36,129 nt of DNA from Desulfovibrionaceae bacterium (GTDB lineage: Bacteria; Desulfobacterota; Desulfovibrionia; Desulfovibrionales; Desulfovibrionaceae): assembly GCA_015233395.1 (NCBI GenBank), contig JADFXV010000028.1, positions 1 through 36,129 on the forward strand. Direction: 5' to 3'. A program made the position numbers and the translations under genes. Numbering within the stretch: the stretch's first letter is position 1; every line of letters starts with the position of its first letter. Below, in pieces: positions 21,963 through 29,646 of the stretch. Under the pieces are notes generated by a model. It saw nothing but the letters and a program-made list of their open reading frames with translations, was not told where the DNA came from and searched no databases.

Positions 21963-23399
21963 ATGAAACGTTTTTCGCTTTCTCTGGCCGCGACCCTGGC
22001 TTTGTGCCTGTCTTTCCTGGCCGCCACGCAGGCCCGGGCGCAACTGCCCGATTTCGCCGCGCTCGCGCAGCAGGCCGGACCGGCCGTGGTCAACATCAGC
22101 ACCGTCAAAACCGTCAAGGGGCAACTTCCGGGCCGGGACTTCTTCGGCAAACGCGGGCCGGGACAACCGCCGCTGGACGATTTCTTCGACCAGTTCGACC
22201 GCTACTTCGGACGGCAAAACAGCAAACCCTACAAGCAGCGGGCCTCGGGCAGCGGCTTTTTGATCTCCGCCGACGGCTTCATCGTCACCAACAACCACGT
22301 CGTCGACGAAGCCGACGAGGTCAAGGTCACGCTCAGCGGCGACGACAAACCCCTCACCGCCAAAGTCGTCGGCCGCGACGCCGAAGCCGACCTGGCGCTG
22401 ATCAAAATCGACGGCAAAACCGGACTGCATTTCCTGGAATTCGCCGACTCCGACGCGGCCAAGGTCGGCCAATGGGTCCTGGCCATCGGCAACCCCTTCG
22501 GCCTGCAAAACACCGTCACCAAAGGCATCATCAGCGCCACCGGCCGGGTGATCGGCGCCGGGCCCTACGACAACTTCATCCAGACCGACGCCAGCATCAA
22601 CCCCGGCAACTCCGGCGGCCCGCTCATCACCATGGACGGCAAGGTGGTGGGCGTCAACTCGGCCATCATCGCCACCGGCCAGGGCATCGGCTTCGCCATC
22701 CCGAGCAATATGGCCAAAGACGTCATAGGACAACTGCGCGAAAACAAAACCGTCAAGCGCGGCTGGCTGGGCGTGACCATCCAGGACATCGACGAAAACA
22801 CCGCCAAGGCGCTGGGACTCAAAGACGCCAAAGGCGCCCTGGTCACCGCCGTCCTCGAAGGCGAACCGGCCCAGAAAGCCGGCGTCCAAACCGGCGACGT
22901 CATCACCGCCGTCTCGGGTCTTGCCGTCGACGACGCCAACATGCTGCTGCGCCGCGTGGCCGCCATCAAACCCGGCGAGACGGCCAAACTCACCGTCTGG
23001 CGCAAGGGACAAACCCTGACCGTCCCGGTCGCGCTCGGCCAGCGCGATCTGGACAAAACCGCCAAGGCCGGACCGGACGGCCGGGCCGCCCCGGAAGGCC
23101 GCGCCGAACAGACCGTCCTGGCCCTCACCCTGCGCCCGGTCGAACGGCAGGAAGCCAAAACCCTGGGACTCGACCACCCCACGGGACTGCTGGTCACCGG
23201 CGTGGAGGAGAACTCCGCCGCCGAAGACGCCGATATCCGCGCCGGCGACGTCGTGCTCGAAGTCAACCAACAAGCCGTGAACACGACGGCCGACTTCAAG
23301 CGCCTCGCCGAAACCGGCGGCAAAGCCAAAGGCGTGGTCATGCTCCTGATCAAACGCCAGCGCCAAAACATCATCCGCACCATCCCCGTGGGGGAATAA
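21963..23399 (+). CDS. degP: Periplasmic serine protease DegP/HtrA (Do family)
   Basis: 478 aa from the ATG at 21963, with GGAG 10 bases upstream; the frame extends further 5' but that part precedes a clear signal peptide (residues 1-26, cleaved near ARA-QLP). The trypsin-like domain has an intact triad His112 (TNNHVV), Asp143 (DAEADLALIK) and Ser217 (NPGNSGGPL). Two PDZ domains follow (about 270-360 and 385-475). DegP-type proteins degrade or refold damaged envelope proteins. It stands alone between an rSAM gene and a hairpin-rich gap, with its own promoter candidate. The next plus-strand gene, ispE, is unrelated. Confidence 0.94.
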   Translation: MKRFSLSLAATLALCLSFLAATQARAQLPDFAALAQQAGPAVVNISTVKTVKGQLPGRDFFGKRGPGQPPLDDFFDQFDRYFGRQNSKPYKQRASGSGFLISADGFIVTNNHVVDEADEVKVTLSGDDKPLTAKVVGRDAEADLALIKIDGKTGLHFLEFADSDAAKVGQWVLAIGNPFGLQNTVTKGIISATGRVIGAGPYDNFIQTDASINPGNSGGPLITMDGKVVGVNSAIIATGQGIGFAIPSNMAKDVIGQLRENKTVKRGWLGVTIQDIDENTAKALGLKDAKGALVTAVLEGEPAQKAGVQTGDVITAVSGLAVDDANMLLRRVAAIKPGETAKLTVWRKGQTLTVPVALGQRDLDKTAKAGPDGRAAPEGRAEQTVLALTLRPVERQEAKTLGLDHPTGLLVTGVEENSAAEDADIRAGDVVLEVNQQAVNTTADFKRLAETGGKAKGVVMLLIKRQRQNIIRTIPVGE

Positions 23400-23409
23400 G
23401 AGGAAGAAC

Positions 23410-23443
23410 CAGGGGAAACTTTTTTGAAAAAAAGTTTCCCCTG
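23410..23443 (+). terminator. Terminator hairpin after degP
   Basis: The arms 23410-23425 and 23427-23443 pair (CAGGGGAAAC and GTTTCCCCTG, with T6 against A7 inside). It is of the same T/A-core type as the hairpin at 12465-12494. Confidence 0.75.
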
Positions 23444-23465
23444 GACCCCTTCAAAAAACTTCATC

Positions 23466-23514
23466 GCGGCCCGGGAGCGGCCGGCGGCTGCGCCGCCGGC
23501 CGCTCCCGGGCCGC
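23466..23514. repeat. Perfect 23-bp inverted repeat with 3-nt loop
   Basis: Arms 23466-23488 and 23492-23514 are exactly complementary, all G/C except one A/T pair, with TGC between. Such a stem is far stronger than a terminator requires. It lies in the middle of the degP-ispE gap. Confidence 0.85.
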
Positions 23515-23594
23515 AAAGAGTTTTTTCAATGGGACCAGGGTGAGACCTATTTGATGAAGATGACACGCCCCCTGCCGAGGGGGTCCGGGGGTTC

Positions 23595-23673
23595 AACTGC
23601 GAGTTGCGAAGGTCTTGCTTCGCTTACTCGCAGTTAATCCCCCGGTGGGGTTCCAAGGGGCAAAGCCCCTTGG
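23595..23673. repeat. Two further stem-loops before ispE
   Basis: AACTGCGAGT (23595-23604) with ACTCGCAGTT (23626-23635), continued inside by GCGAAG (23606-23611) with CTTCGC (23618-23623). Then CCAAGGGGC (23653-23661) with GCCCCTTGG (23665-23673). The second lies just upstream of the ispE ribosome-binding site. Confidence 0.75.
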
Positions 23674-23690
23674 CCCCCGGAGGGTTTCCC

Positions 23691-24563
23691 ATGCGGCTGA
23701 CCGCGCCATGCAAGATCAACCTCTATTTGCGGATCGGCGCGAAGCGTCCGGATGGGTATCACGACATCCGGACCTTGTTTTATCCTTTGTCCGCGCCGTG
23801 CGACGAGTTGGTTGTCGAGCCGGCCGAGGGAGGGGGGCTTGCGCTGACCTGTTCGGACCCGGCGCTTGAGGGCGGGGACAATCTGGTCGCGCGCGCCTGG
23901 CGGGCGTATGGCGAGCGGACCGGTTTTCGGCCCGGTCTGCGCGTGCATCTGGTCAAGCGCGCGCCGCACGGCATGGGTCTTGGCGGCGGCAGTTCGGACG
24001 CGGCGGCGCTGCTGCGCTATTTGAACGCCCGGGCCGGGACGCTCGCGCTTGGCGAGGCGGCCTTGTTTGAACTCGCGGCCGGGCTTGGCGCGGATGTGCC
24101 GTTTTTCCTGCTGGGCGCCGCGGCCTGGGCCGAAGGGATCGGCGAGCGGCTGACGCCGGTCGCCTGCGATCTGGGCGATTTTTCGTTGCTTCTGGTTTGC
24201 CCCGGAGTCCGCGTTTCCACGGCCTGGGCTTACGGCGAGTTCGACCGGCTGGCCGCTTCCTCCGCGAAACTCCAGTCAAATTTCTTGACATGGGGCTGCG
24301 TCCGGAGTACTCAAGGAGATTGCGGCACGCTACTTGTGATAGCCAACGATTTTGAGCCGGCGGTTTTTCAAGAGTTTCCCGAATTGCGGCGCATCAAGGA
24401 ACAGCTGCTGTGTTCCGGGGCCGCCGCGGCGGCCTTAAGCGGCAGCGGGGCCGGACTTTTCGGCCTGTTTCGCGACCGCTCCCGGGCTCTTGCGGCCGCG
24501 GGCGTACTGCGGGGCCAGGGGTTGCGCGTTTACGCGCCCCGGTTGGCCGCGTCGCGCGCCTGA
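23691..24563 (+). CDS. ispE: 4-diphosphocytidyl-2-C-methyl-D-erythritol kinase (IspE)
   Basis: 290 aa from the ATG at 23691, chosen because GGAGGG lies about six bases upstream and the product then starts at the family's conserved MRLTAPCKINLYLRI; the longer open frame runs through hairpins. The GHMP-kinase ATP loop is seen as PHGMGLGGGSSDAAALL (about residues 83-99), with KxNL at the start and a C-terminal AALSGSGAGLFGLF motif. It phosphorylates CDP-methylerythritol in the non-mevalonate isoprenoid pathway. The tRNA-Gln gene and prs follow, an arrangement common in related bacteria. Confidence 0.94.
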   Translation: MRLTAPCKINLYLRIGAKRPDGYHDIRTLFYPLSAPCDELVVEPAEGGGLALTCSDPALEGGDNLVARAWRAYGERTGFRPGLRVHLVKRAPHGMGLGGGSSDAAALLRYLNARAGTLALGEAALFELAAGLGADVPFFLLGAAAWAEGIGERLTPVACDLGDFSLLLVCPGVRVSTAWAYGEFDRLAASSAKLQSNFLTWGCVRSTQGDCGTLLVIANDFEPAVFQEFPELRRIKEQLLCSGAAAAALSGSGAGLFGLFRDRSRALAAAGVLRGQGLRVYAPRLAASRA

Positions 24564-24602
24564 TCGTTTCGCTGGCGCGTGCCGCCACGCCGTACAACGC
24601 AC

Positions 24603-24678
24603 TGGGGCGTCGCCAAGTTGGTAAGGCACGGGGTTTTGGTCCCCGCATTCGAGGGTTCGAGTCCTTCCGCCCCAGCCA
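24603..24678 (+). tRNA. tRNA-Gln (anticodon UUG)
   Basis: 76 nt including an encoded CCA end. The acceptor stem is TGGGGCG/CGCCCCA. The D-arm is GCCAAGTTGGTAAGGC. The anticodon stem CGGGG/CCCCG encloses TTTTGGT with anticodon TTG. The T-arm GAGGG-TTCGAGT-CCTTC has one G-U pair. The discriminator is G. It sits between ispE and prs and is probably transcribed with them. Confidence 0.97.
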
Positions 24679-24706
24679 AAACACGGTATTGTAAAAAGGA
24701 AACGCC

Positions 24707-25660
24707 ATGGGCCCGAACGGCGACCTGAAGATCATCTGCGGATCGGCCAACCAGCCGCTGGCCGAAGCCATCTGCGACCATCTGGGCAGCAAGCTCGTGC
24801 CGGCGATGGTTTCCAAATTTTCCGACGGCGAGATCCGCATCGAGATCGGGGCCAACGTGCGCGGCGCCGACGTCTTCGTGGTGCAGCCGACCTGCAAGCC
24901 GGTCAATTTCCACCTCATGGAACTGTGCCTGATGCTCGACGCCTTAAAGCGCGCCAGCGCAAGGCGCGTCACCGCCGTGGTCCCCTATTACGGCTACGCC
25001 CGCCAGGACCGCAAGGTTTTGCCCCGGGCGCCGATTTCGGCCAAGCTGGTGGCCGATTTCCTGGCCGTGGCCGGGATGCACCGGCTTTTGACCATCGACC
25101 TGCACGCCGGGCAGATCCAGGGTTTTTTCAACCTGCCCGTGGACAACCTGTTCGCCACCCCCATCCTGTCGGAATTTTTCAGGAACAACCACGCCAGCGA
25201 CGACATGGTCGTGGTTTCGCCCGACGCCGGCGGCGTGGAGCGCGCCCGCAGTTTCGCCAAGCGCCTGGGCGGCGCCGGCCTGGCGATCATCGACAAGCGA
25301 CGCGACGCGCCCAACCAGGCCAAGGCCATGAACGTCATCGGCACCGTGCAGGACAAGATCTGCGTCGTGTTCGACGACATGATCGACACCGCCGGGACCA
25401 TGTGCCAGGCGGCCCAGGTCCTGATCGAGAACGGGGCCAAGGACGTGCTCGCCTGCGCCACCCATCCGGTGCTTTCCGGTCCGGCCATCGAGCGCCTGGA
25501 GCAGTCGGCCTTTTCGCGCATCGTGGTCACCAACACCATCCCCCTGAGCGAAAGCGCCGCCAAGTGCGCCAAAATCGTCAATCTGTCCGTGGCCAGCCTG
25601 CTGGCCAAGGCCATCCATAACATCCACACCGAATCATCGGTCAGTGTTTTGTTTTCGTAA
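24707..25660 (+). CDS. prs: Ribose-phosphate pyrophosphokinase (PRPP synthetase)
   Basis: 317 aa, the normal class I length. It begins [16 protein letters not shown] and has the ATP/Mg region [10 protein letters not shown], the catalytic segment [13 protein letters not shown] with its His, and the PRPP-binding loop [11 protein letters not shown]. It makes PRPP from ribose 5-phosphate and ATP for nucleotide, His and Trp synthesis. AAAAGGA precedes the ATG. It is followed after 39 bases by rplY. Confidence 0.97.
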   Translation: MGPNGDLKIICGSANQPLAEAICDHLGSKLVPAMVSKFSDGEIRIEIGANVRGADVFVVQPTCKPVNFHLMELCLMLDALKRASARRVTAVVPYYGYARQDRKVLPRAPISAKLVADFLAVAGMHRLLTIDLHAGQIQGFFNLPVDNLFATPILSEFFRNNHASDDMVVVSPDAGGVERARSFAKRLGGAGLAIIDKRRDAPNQAKAMNVIGTVQDKICVVFDDMIDTAGTMCQAAQVLIENGAKDVLACATHPVLSGPAIERLEQSAFSRIVVTNTIPLSESAAKCAKIVNLSVASLLAKAIHNIHTESSVSVLFS

Positions 25661-25699
25661 AGTTTTCGAGTTCAGCGCGAGAGAAAGGAGCGTTTTGTC

Positions 25700-26308
25700 A
25701 TGAAAGAAAAAGTATCCCTGGCCGTCAGCCTGCGCCAGGCGAAGGGCAAAGGCCAAAACCGCCGCCTGCGCGCCGAGACCCTGGTCCCGGGCGTGTATTA
25801 CGCCGCCGGGGGCGAAAACCTGTCCGTCCAGGCCGAGGATTTGCCTCTGGCCCGGGCCTACCACAAGGTCGGCACGGCCCACATCCTGGACCTGGTCATC
25901 GATATGGGCGGCAAAACCGAGACCAAGCCGGTGCTCATCCGCCAGATCCAGCGCCACCCGCTCAAATCCAAGATCACCCACGTCGATTTCTACGGCGTCG
26001 ATTTGACCAAGGAAATCCGGGTCCAGGTGCCGGTTATGGTCATCGGCAAGGCCAAGGGCCTGGTCATGGGCGGCCTGGTCGAGATTTTCCGCGACACCGT
26101 GGAAGTGGCCTGCCTGCCCCTGGAGATTCCGGACAACATCACCATCGATGTCAGCGATCTCGGCATCGGCGACAACATCGCCGTGGATGAACTGGTCATG
26201 CCTCAGGGCGTGCGCGCGATTTTCGAGGACCATTACGCCGTGGTCGGCGTGGTCGCCCCCGAGGCCGAAGCCGCTCCCGCCGCGGCTGCCGAAACCGCCG
26301 CATCGTAG
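25700..26308 (+). CDS. rplY: 50S ribosomal protein L25/general stress protein Ctc
   Basis: 202 aa, the long Ctc/TL5 form with an N-terminal 5S rRNA-binding L25 domain (about 1-95, opening VSLAVSLRQAKGKGQNRRLR) and a C-terminal beta domain (about 96-185, including GDNIAVDELVMPQGV), then an Ala/Glu tail. GAAAGGAG precedes the ATG by about nine bases. Its place between prs and pth is the usual one. Confidence 0.95.
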   Translation: MKEKVSLAVSLRQAKGKGQNRRLRAETLVPGVYYAAGGENLSVQAEDLPLARAYHKVGTAHILDLVIDMGGKTETKPVLIRQIQRHPLKSKITHVDFYGVDLTKEIRVQVPVMVIGKAKGLVMGGLVEIFRDTVEVACLPLEIPDNITIDVSDLGIGDNIAVDELVMPQGVRAIFEDHYAVVGVVAPEAEAAPAAAAETAAS

Positions 26309-26324
26309 CTTTTTCGCCCGGGCC

Positions 26325-26367
26325 GGTCCCTTGTCCGCCCCCCCGGTTTGCCGGCGGACAAGGGACC
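26325..26367 (+). terminator. Strong stem-loop between rplY and pth
   Basis: A perfect 15-bp stem (26325-26339 with 26353-26367) around a 13-nt loop that can itself fold (CCGG/CCGG). There is no T-tract after it, so it may be a partial terminator or a processing site. Confidence 0.6.
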
Positions 26368-26385
26368 GCCCCTTCGACTCGATCC

Positions 26386-26457
26386 GGCAAAACAGGCAAA
26401 ACCGGAAAAACGGGCCGCATTGGCCGAGCCGGCATATCTGGCATATCTGGCGGCCTT
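26386..26457. repeat. Array of eight 9-bp units, all beginning GG
   Basis: In strict 9-bp register the units are GGCAAAACA, GGCAAAACC, GGAAAAACG, GGCCGCATT, GGCCGAGCC, GGCATATCT, GGCATATCT, GGCGGCCTT. They fill the gap before pth and are not translated in any known gene. The first two resemble the units inside the sigma-54 regulator (3846-3872). Confidence 0.75.
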
Positions 26458-26481
26458 CACACCAACGCGCGGCGGACTCCC

Positions 26482-27108
26482 ATGGCCTTTGACGGATGCC
26501 TTGCCGGACTCGGCAATCCCGGCCCGGCGTATGCCGGCAACAGGCACAATCTGGGGTTTCTCGCGGTCGACGCCGTGGGCCGCATCTGCCGCCACCCACG
26601 GCCTCCCAAGACCATCTCCGCCCCGGACGCGGAAATGCTCGACGTCGTCGCTCCCGGCGGCGCGGGCCGGATACTGTGCGTCAAGCCGCTGACATTCATG
26701 AATTTAAGCGGCTTTGCCGTGTCGCGGGCCTTGCGGTATTATAAGATTCCCCTGGACAGGTTATTGCTCGTCCACGACGAGCTCGATCTGCCGCTCGGCC
26801 GCATCCAGCTCAAGCGCGGCGGCGGCGACGCCGGGCACAACGGCGTGGCCTCGGTGGCCGAGCAGCTCGGCACGGCCGATTTTTACCGCCTGCGCCTGGG
26901 AGTCGGGCGGCCGCCCTCGGGCAGCGACGTCGCCGCCTACGTACTCTCCGATTTTCCGGCGGCCGAGGCGGACCTCGCCAAAGAGGCGGCCGAGGCGGCC
27001 GCCAAGGCGGCCTTGGACTTCTTCGTCCTGGGAGCGGCCAAAACGGCCGCGCGCATCAAGGCGGCCCAAACCCGGCCAAAGACCGAGCCGGACAATTCAA
27101 GGGCGTAG
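26482..27108 (+). CDS. pth: Peptidyl-tRNA hydrolase
   Basis: 208 aa. It has the family start LAGLGNPGPAYAGNRHNLGF with the catalytic His, KPLTFMNLSG with the substrate-binding Asn, and VHDELDLPLG with the catalytic Asp. GGDAGHNG and YRLRLGVGRPP follow. It recycles tRNA from prematurely released peptidyl-tRNA. The C-terminal 30 residues (Ala/Lys rich) extend slightly beyond the core. A ribosome-binding site is weak (GGCGG). Confidence 0.95.
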   Translation: MAFDGCLAGLGNPGPAYAGNRHNLGFLAVDAVGRICRHPRPPKTISAPDAEMLDVVAPGGAGRILCVKPLTFMNLSGFAVSRALRYYKIPLDRLLLVHDELDLPLGRIQLKRGGGDAGHNGVASVAEQLGTADFYRLRLGVGRPPSGSDVAAYVLSDFPAAEADLAKEAAEAAAKAALDFFVLGAAKTAARIKAAQTRPKTEPDNSRA

Positions 27109-27218
27109 ACTATCCCGGCAAAATGGGATACGCTTCCTTCGTCCTCGCTTTGACCTTACCCGTACGATTTTGCCTGCGCCCGGCCAGGGCCGCGCAAGCC
27201 GCATAAGGAGCTTTCCCG

Positions 27219-27734
27219 TTGTTTTCAATCGACCAGTTGGTTGTCTATCCCGCCCAGGGCGTGGGGAAAGTCGAACGCATCGCGGCCCAGGAGATCGGCG
27301 GGGCCATTGCCGAATTCTATATCGTGCGCATCTTGTCCAACAACGTCACCCTGATGGTGCCGGTCAAAAACGCCGGCAATGTGGGACTGCGGTCCGTCAG
27401 CGGCCGCGACGAGGCCGAGGCCATCCTGGAATCGCTCAACGACCGCTCCAATTTCACCGGCTACGCCGGCCAGAACTGGAACCGCCGCTACCGGGAATAT
27501 TCCGAAAAGCTCAAAAGCGGCGACCTGGCCGACGTCGCCTATGTCCTCAAGGAGCTGTTGCTCATCGGCCAGAACAAGGAACTCTCCTTTGGCGAACGCC
27601 GCCTCCTGGAGCAGGCCACGAGCCTTTTGTCGCTGGAGTTGGCCTTTGCCCTGGACCGGACGCAGGAAGACATCAAGGCGCGGATCAATGAGATCTTCGC
27701 CGACGTGATCCGGCCCAAGGTGGTGGAAAGCTGA
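27219..27734 (+). CDS. carD: CarD-family transcriptional regulator
   Basis: 171 aa from a TTG at 27219 with AAGGAG eight bases upstream. The N-terminal RNA-polymerase-interacting domain begins FSIDQLVVYPAQGVGKVERI, the conserved CarD/CdnL/TRCF-RID start, and the helical C-terminal DNA-binding domain follows (about 65-165). CarD proteins bind the polymerase beta subunit and stabilise open promoter complexes, notably at ribosomal promoters. It lies between pth and rho, so this whole block concerns gene expression. A short inverted repeat TATCCC/GGGATA lies in the preceding gap. Confidence 0.92.
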   Translation: MFSIDQLVVYPAQGVGKVERIAAQEIGGAIAEFYIVRILSNNVTLMVPVKNAGNVGLRSVSGRDEAEAILESLNDRSNFTGYAGQNWNRRYREYSEKLKSGDLADVAYVLKELLLIGQNKELSFGERRLLEQATSLLSLELAFALDRTQEDIKARINEIFADVIRPKVVES

Positions 27735-27784
27735 TTTTCGCGCAAAGCCGCAGGCGCCTCGGGTGGCCCAGGATTGCTCGGCCG

Positions 27785-27818
27785 TCGCCTATTCTTTGGC
27801 GAATCGTCTTTTTTTTTT
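27785..27818 (+). terminator. Weak stem followed by T10, likely carD terminator
   Basis: TCGCC (27785-27789) and GGCGA (27798-27802) form a 5-bp stem, six bases later comes a run of ten T (27809-27818). The stem is short but the T-run is the longest in the area. Confidence 0.4.
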
Positions 27819-27820
27819 AC

Positions 27821-28172
27821 TTGACACCGGCAACGGATACGATAAGAGCCTCGGTGACCACCGTTTGCACCTACCGGCGAATTTGGCATCGATACGAACG
27901 CTCTCACGGTGCCCTAATACGTAAAAAATTACATTGAGCGCGATCCTCTATTAGCCGTTTCCTTGAAATCAATCTCATATTTGTTTGCGATAGCCTCTGA
28001 CGGCCCGTTATTTACCCTGCCCCGGACCGGGCATGCCCAAGCGGCGACAGACTCGAAACGGCCGCTACCGCCATTTTGCAATCGTAATCAGACGCGGCGT
28101 TGCATTGTACGGATTGTCGCGAAACCTTTAACATAAAGAAGATCGTTCCCTATGATGCCCGACGGAGACACC
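27821..28172 (+). promoter_or_regulatory. rho upstream region with perfect -35 box; long leader
   Basis: TTGACA (27821-27826) directly follows the T-run; the best downstream -10 candidates (GATAAG at 27841, spacer 14; TAAGAG at 27843, spacer 16) are poor. From there to the rho start are about 325 bases with lower GC than the neighbours and no gene I can see. A long leader would fit the known autogenous control of rho by attenuation, but I cannot show it here. Confidence 0.4.
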
Positions 28173-29420
28173 ATGAATCTTTCCGAGTTGAAACTCAAAA
28201 GCATGCCCGAGCTCATGGAGCTTGCCGCCCAATACAACGTGGAAAACCCGAGCGGCATGCGCAAACAGGAGCTCATCTTCGGCCTGCTCCAGAACTGCGC
28301 CTCCCAGAACGGCTCCATTTTCGGCGAAGGCGTGCTCGAAATCCTGCCCGACGGCTTCGGGTTCCTTCGCTCGCCCATGTACAGTTACATGCCGGGGCCG
28401 GACGACATCTACGTTTCCCCTTCCCAGATACGGCGCTTCGGCCTGCGCAAGGGCGACGTCATCTCGGGCCAGATACGCCCGCCCAAGGAGGGCGAACGCT
28501 ATTTCGCCCTGCTGCGCGTCAGCGAGATCGGCTTCAATCCTCCCGAGGCCTCCAAAAACCTGGTGCTTTTCGACAACCTGACCCCGCTTTATCCCGAAGA
28601 ACGCTTCCTCATGGAAAACGGAGCGGAAAACTACTCCGCCCGGGTCGTCGACCTGCTCGCCCCGATCGGCCACGGCCAACGCGGCATCATCGTCGCCCCG
28701 CCCAGGACCGGCAAGACCATCCTGCTCCAGACCATCGCCAATTCCATCAACGCCAACCATCCCGACGTCTACCTGATTGTCCTGCTCATCGACGAGCGCC
28801 CCGAGGAAGTCACCGACATGGAGCGCACCGTCCGGGCCGAGGTGGTCAGCTCCACCTTCGACGAACCGCCCACCCGGCACGTCCAGGTCGCGGAAATGGT
28901 CATCGAAAAAGCCAAACGCCTGGTCGAGCGCAAACGCGACGTGGTCATCCTGCTCGACTCCATCACCCGGCTCGGCCGGGCCTACAACGCCGTCACCCCG
29001 TCCTCGGGACGCGTGCTCTCCGGAGGCCTGGACGCCAACGCCCTGCAGCGCCCCAAACGCTTCTTCGGCGCCGCCCGCAACATCGAGGAAGGCGGCAGCC
29101 TGACCATCATCGCCACCGCGCTGATCGACACCGGCTCGCGCATGGACGAAGTCATCTTCGAGGAATTCAAGGGCACGGGCAACGCGGAGATCTACCTTGA
29201 CCGGCACCTCGCCGAAAAACGCGTCTACCCGGCCATCGACATCAACCGCTCCGGAACCCGCAAGGAAGAACTCCTGCTGCCCGACGACGTGCTCAACCGC
29301 GTCTGGATTCTGCGCAAGGTTCTCTCGCCCATGAACCCCATCGACTCCATGGAATTTCTCCTGGACAAGATGCGCGGCTCCAAAAACAACAACGATTTCC
29401 TCAACATCATGAACAAGTGA
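28173..29420 (+). CDS. rho: Transcription termination factor Rho
   Basis: 415 aa from ATG 28173, which has GGAG six bases upstream and gives the canonical start [18 protein letters not shown]; an ATG at 28152 is less likely. It has an N-terminal helical domain, an RNA-binding cold-shock-like domain ([17 protein letters not shown], about 53-69), Walker A APPRTGKT (175-182), the Walker B region [18 protein letters not shown], and the Q- and R-loop region. It is a hexameric RNA helicase that ends transcripts and unwinds R-loops. Terminator hairpin follows. Confidence 0.97.
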   Translation: MNLSELKLKSMPELMELAAQYNVENPSGMRKQELIFGLLQNCASQNGSIFGEGVLEILPDGFGFLRSPMYSYMPGPDDIYVSPSQIRRFGLRKGDVISGQIRPPKEGERYFALLRVSEIGFNPPEASKNLVLFDNLTPLYPEERFLMENGAENYSARVVDLLAPIGHGQRGIIVAPPRTGKTILLQTIANSINANHPDVYLIVLLIDERPEEVTDMERTVRAEVVSSTFDEPPTRHVQVAEMVIEKAKRLVERKRDVVILLDSITRLGRAYNAVTPSSGRVLSGGLDANALQRPKRFFGAARNIEEGGSLTIIATALIDTGSRMDEVIFEEFKGTGNAEIYLDRHLAEKRVYPAIDINRSGTRKEELLLPDDVLNRVWILRKVLSPMNPIDSMEFLLDKMRGSKNNNDFLNIMNK

Positions 29421-29436
29421 TTTGGGGCTGTCCGGA

Positions 29437-29466
29437 AAACAGGGCGATTCGCGAATCGCCCTGTTT
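29437..29466 (+). terminator. Perfect palindromic terminator after rho
   Basis: A 30-bp exact palindrome with arms 29437-29451 and 29452-29466 (starts AAACAGGGCGATTCG), closing with TTT and then CTTC. It lies 17 bases after the stop. Confidence 0.75.
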
Positions 29467-29512
29467 CTTCCCGCCCCCTGAAAACCACTGTTCTTTTCCC
29501 AAGACGCTCGGG

Positions 29513-29541
29513 TTTACAGTCCGGCGCTTGCGGTCTATTTT
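29513..29541 (+). promoter_or_regulatory. Putative promoter of the M48 protease gene
   Basis: TTTACA (29513-29518), 17 bp, TATTTT (29536-29541), about 105 bp before the protease ATG. Confidence 0.45.
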
Positions 29542-29646
29542 ATCGGCTGCAACCTTGACGGCGGACCATGCGTCCATGCTATGGGAAGTCCAATCGCGTC
29601 CCGGCTTCGGTCGGACCCCTTGGCCGCCGGAGGCGCCGGAAACACC

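Noticed and set aside
21375-23366. 663-codon minus-strand frame opposite the rSAM and degP genes
   Set aside because: Spans two real plus-strand genes and a promoter region; Gly/Asp/Val-rich composition marks it as a shadow.
23466-23514. Replication origin or phage attachment site at the 23-bp palindrome
   Set aside because: No DnaA-box cluster, integrase gene or AT-rich unwinding region nearby.
24603-24678. Integration site at the tRNA-Gln gene
   Set aside because: The gene is intact, and the following genes are housekeeping with no integrase or repeated tRNA 3' end.
26386-26457. Possible CRISPR array
   Set aside because: The 9-bp units have no unique spacers and no cas gene is present; it is a simple repeat.
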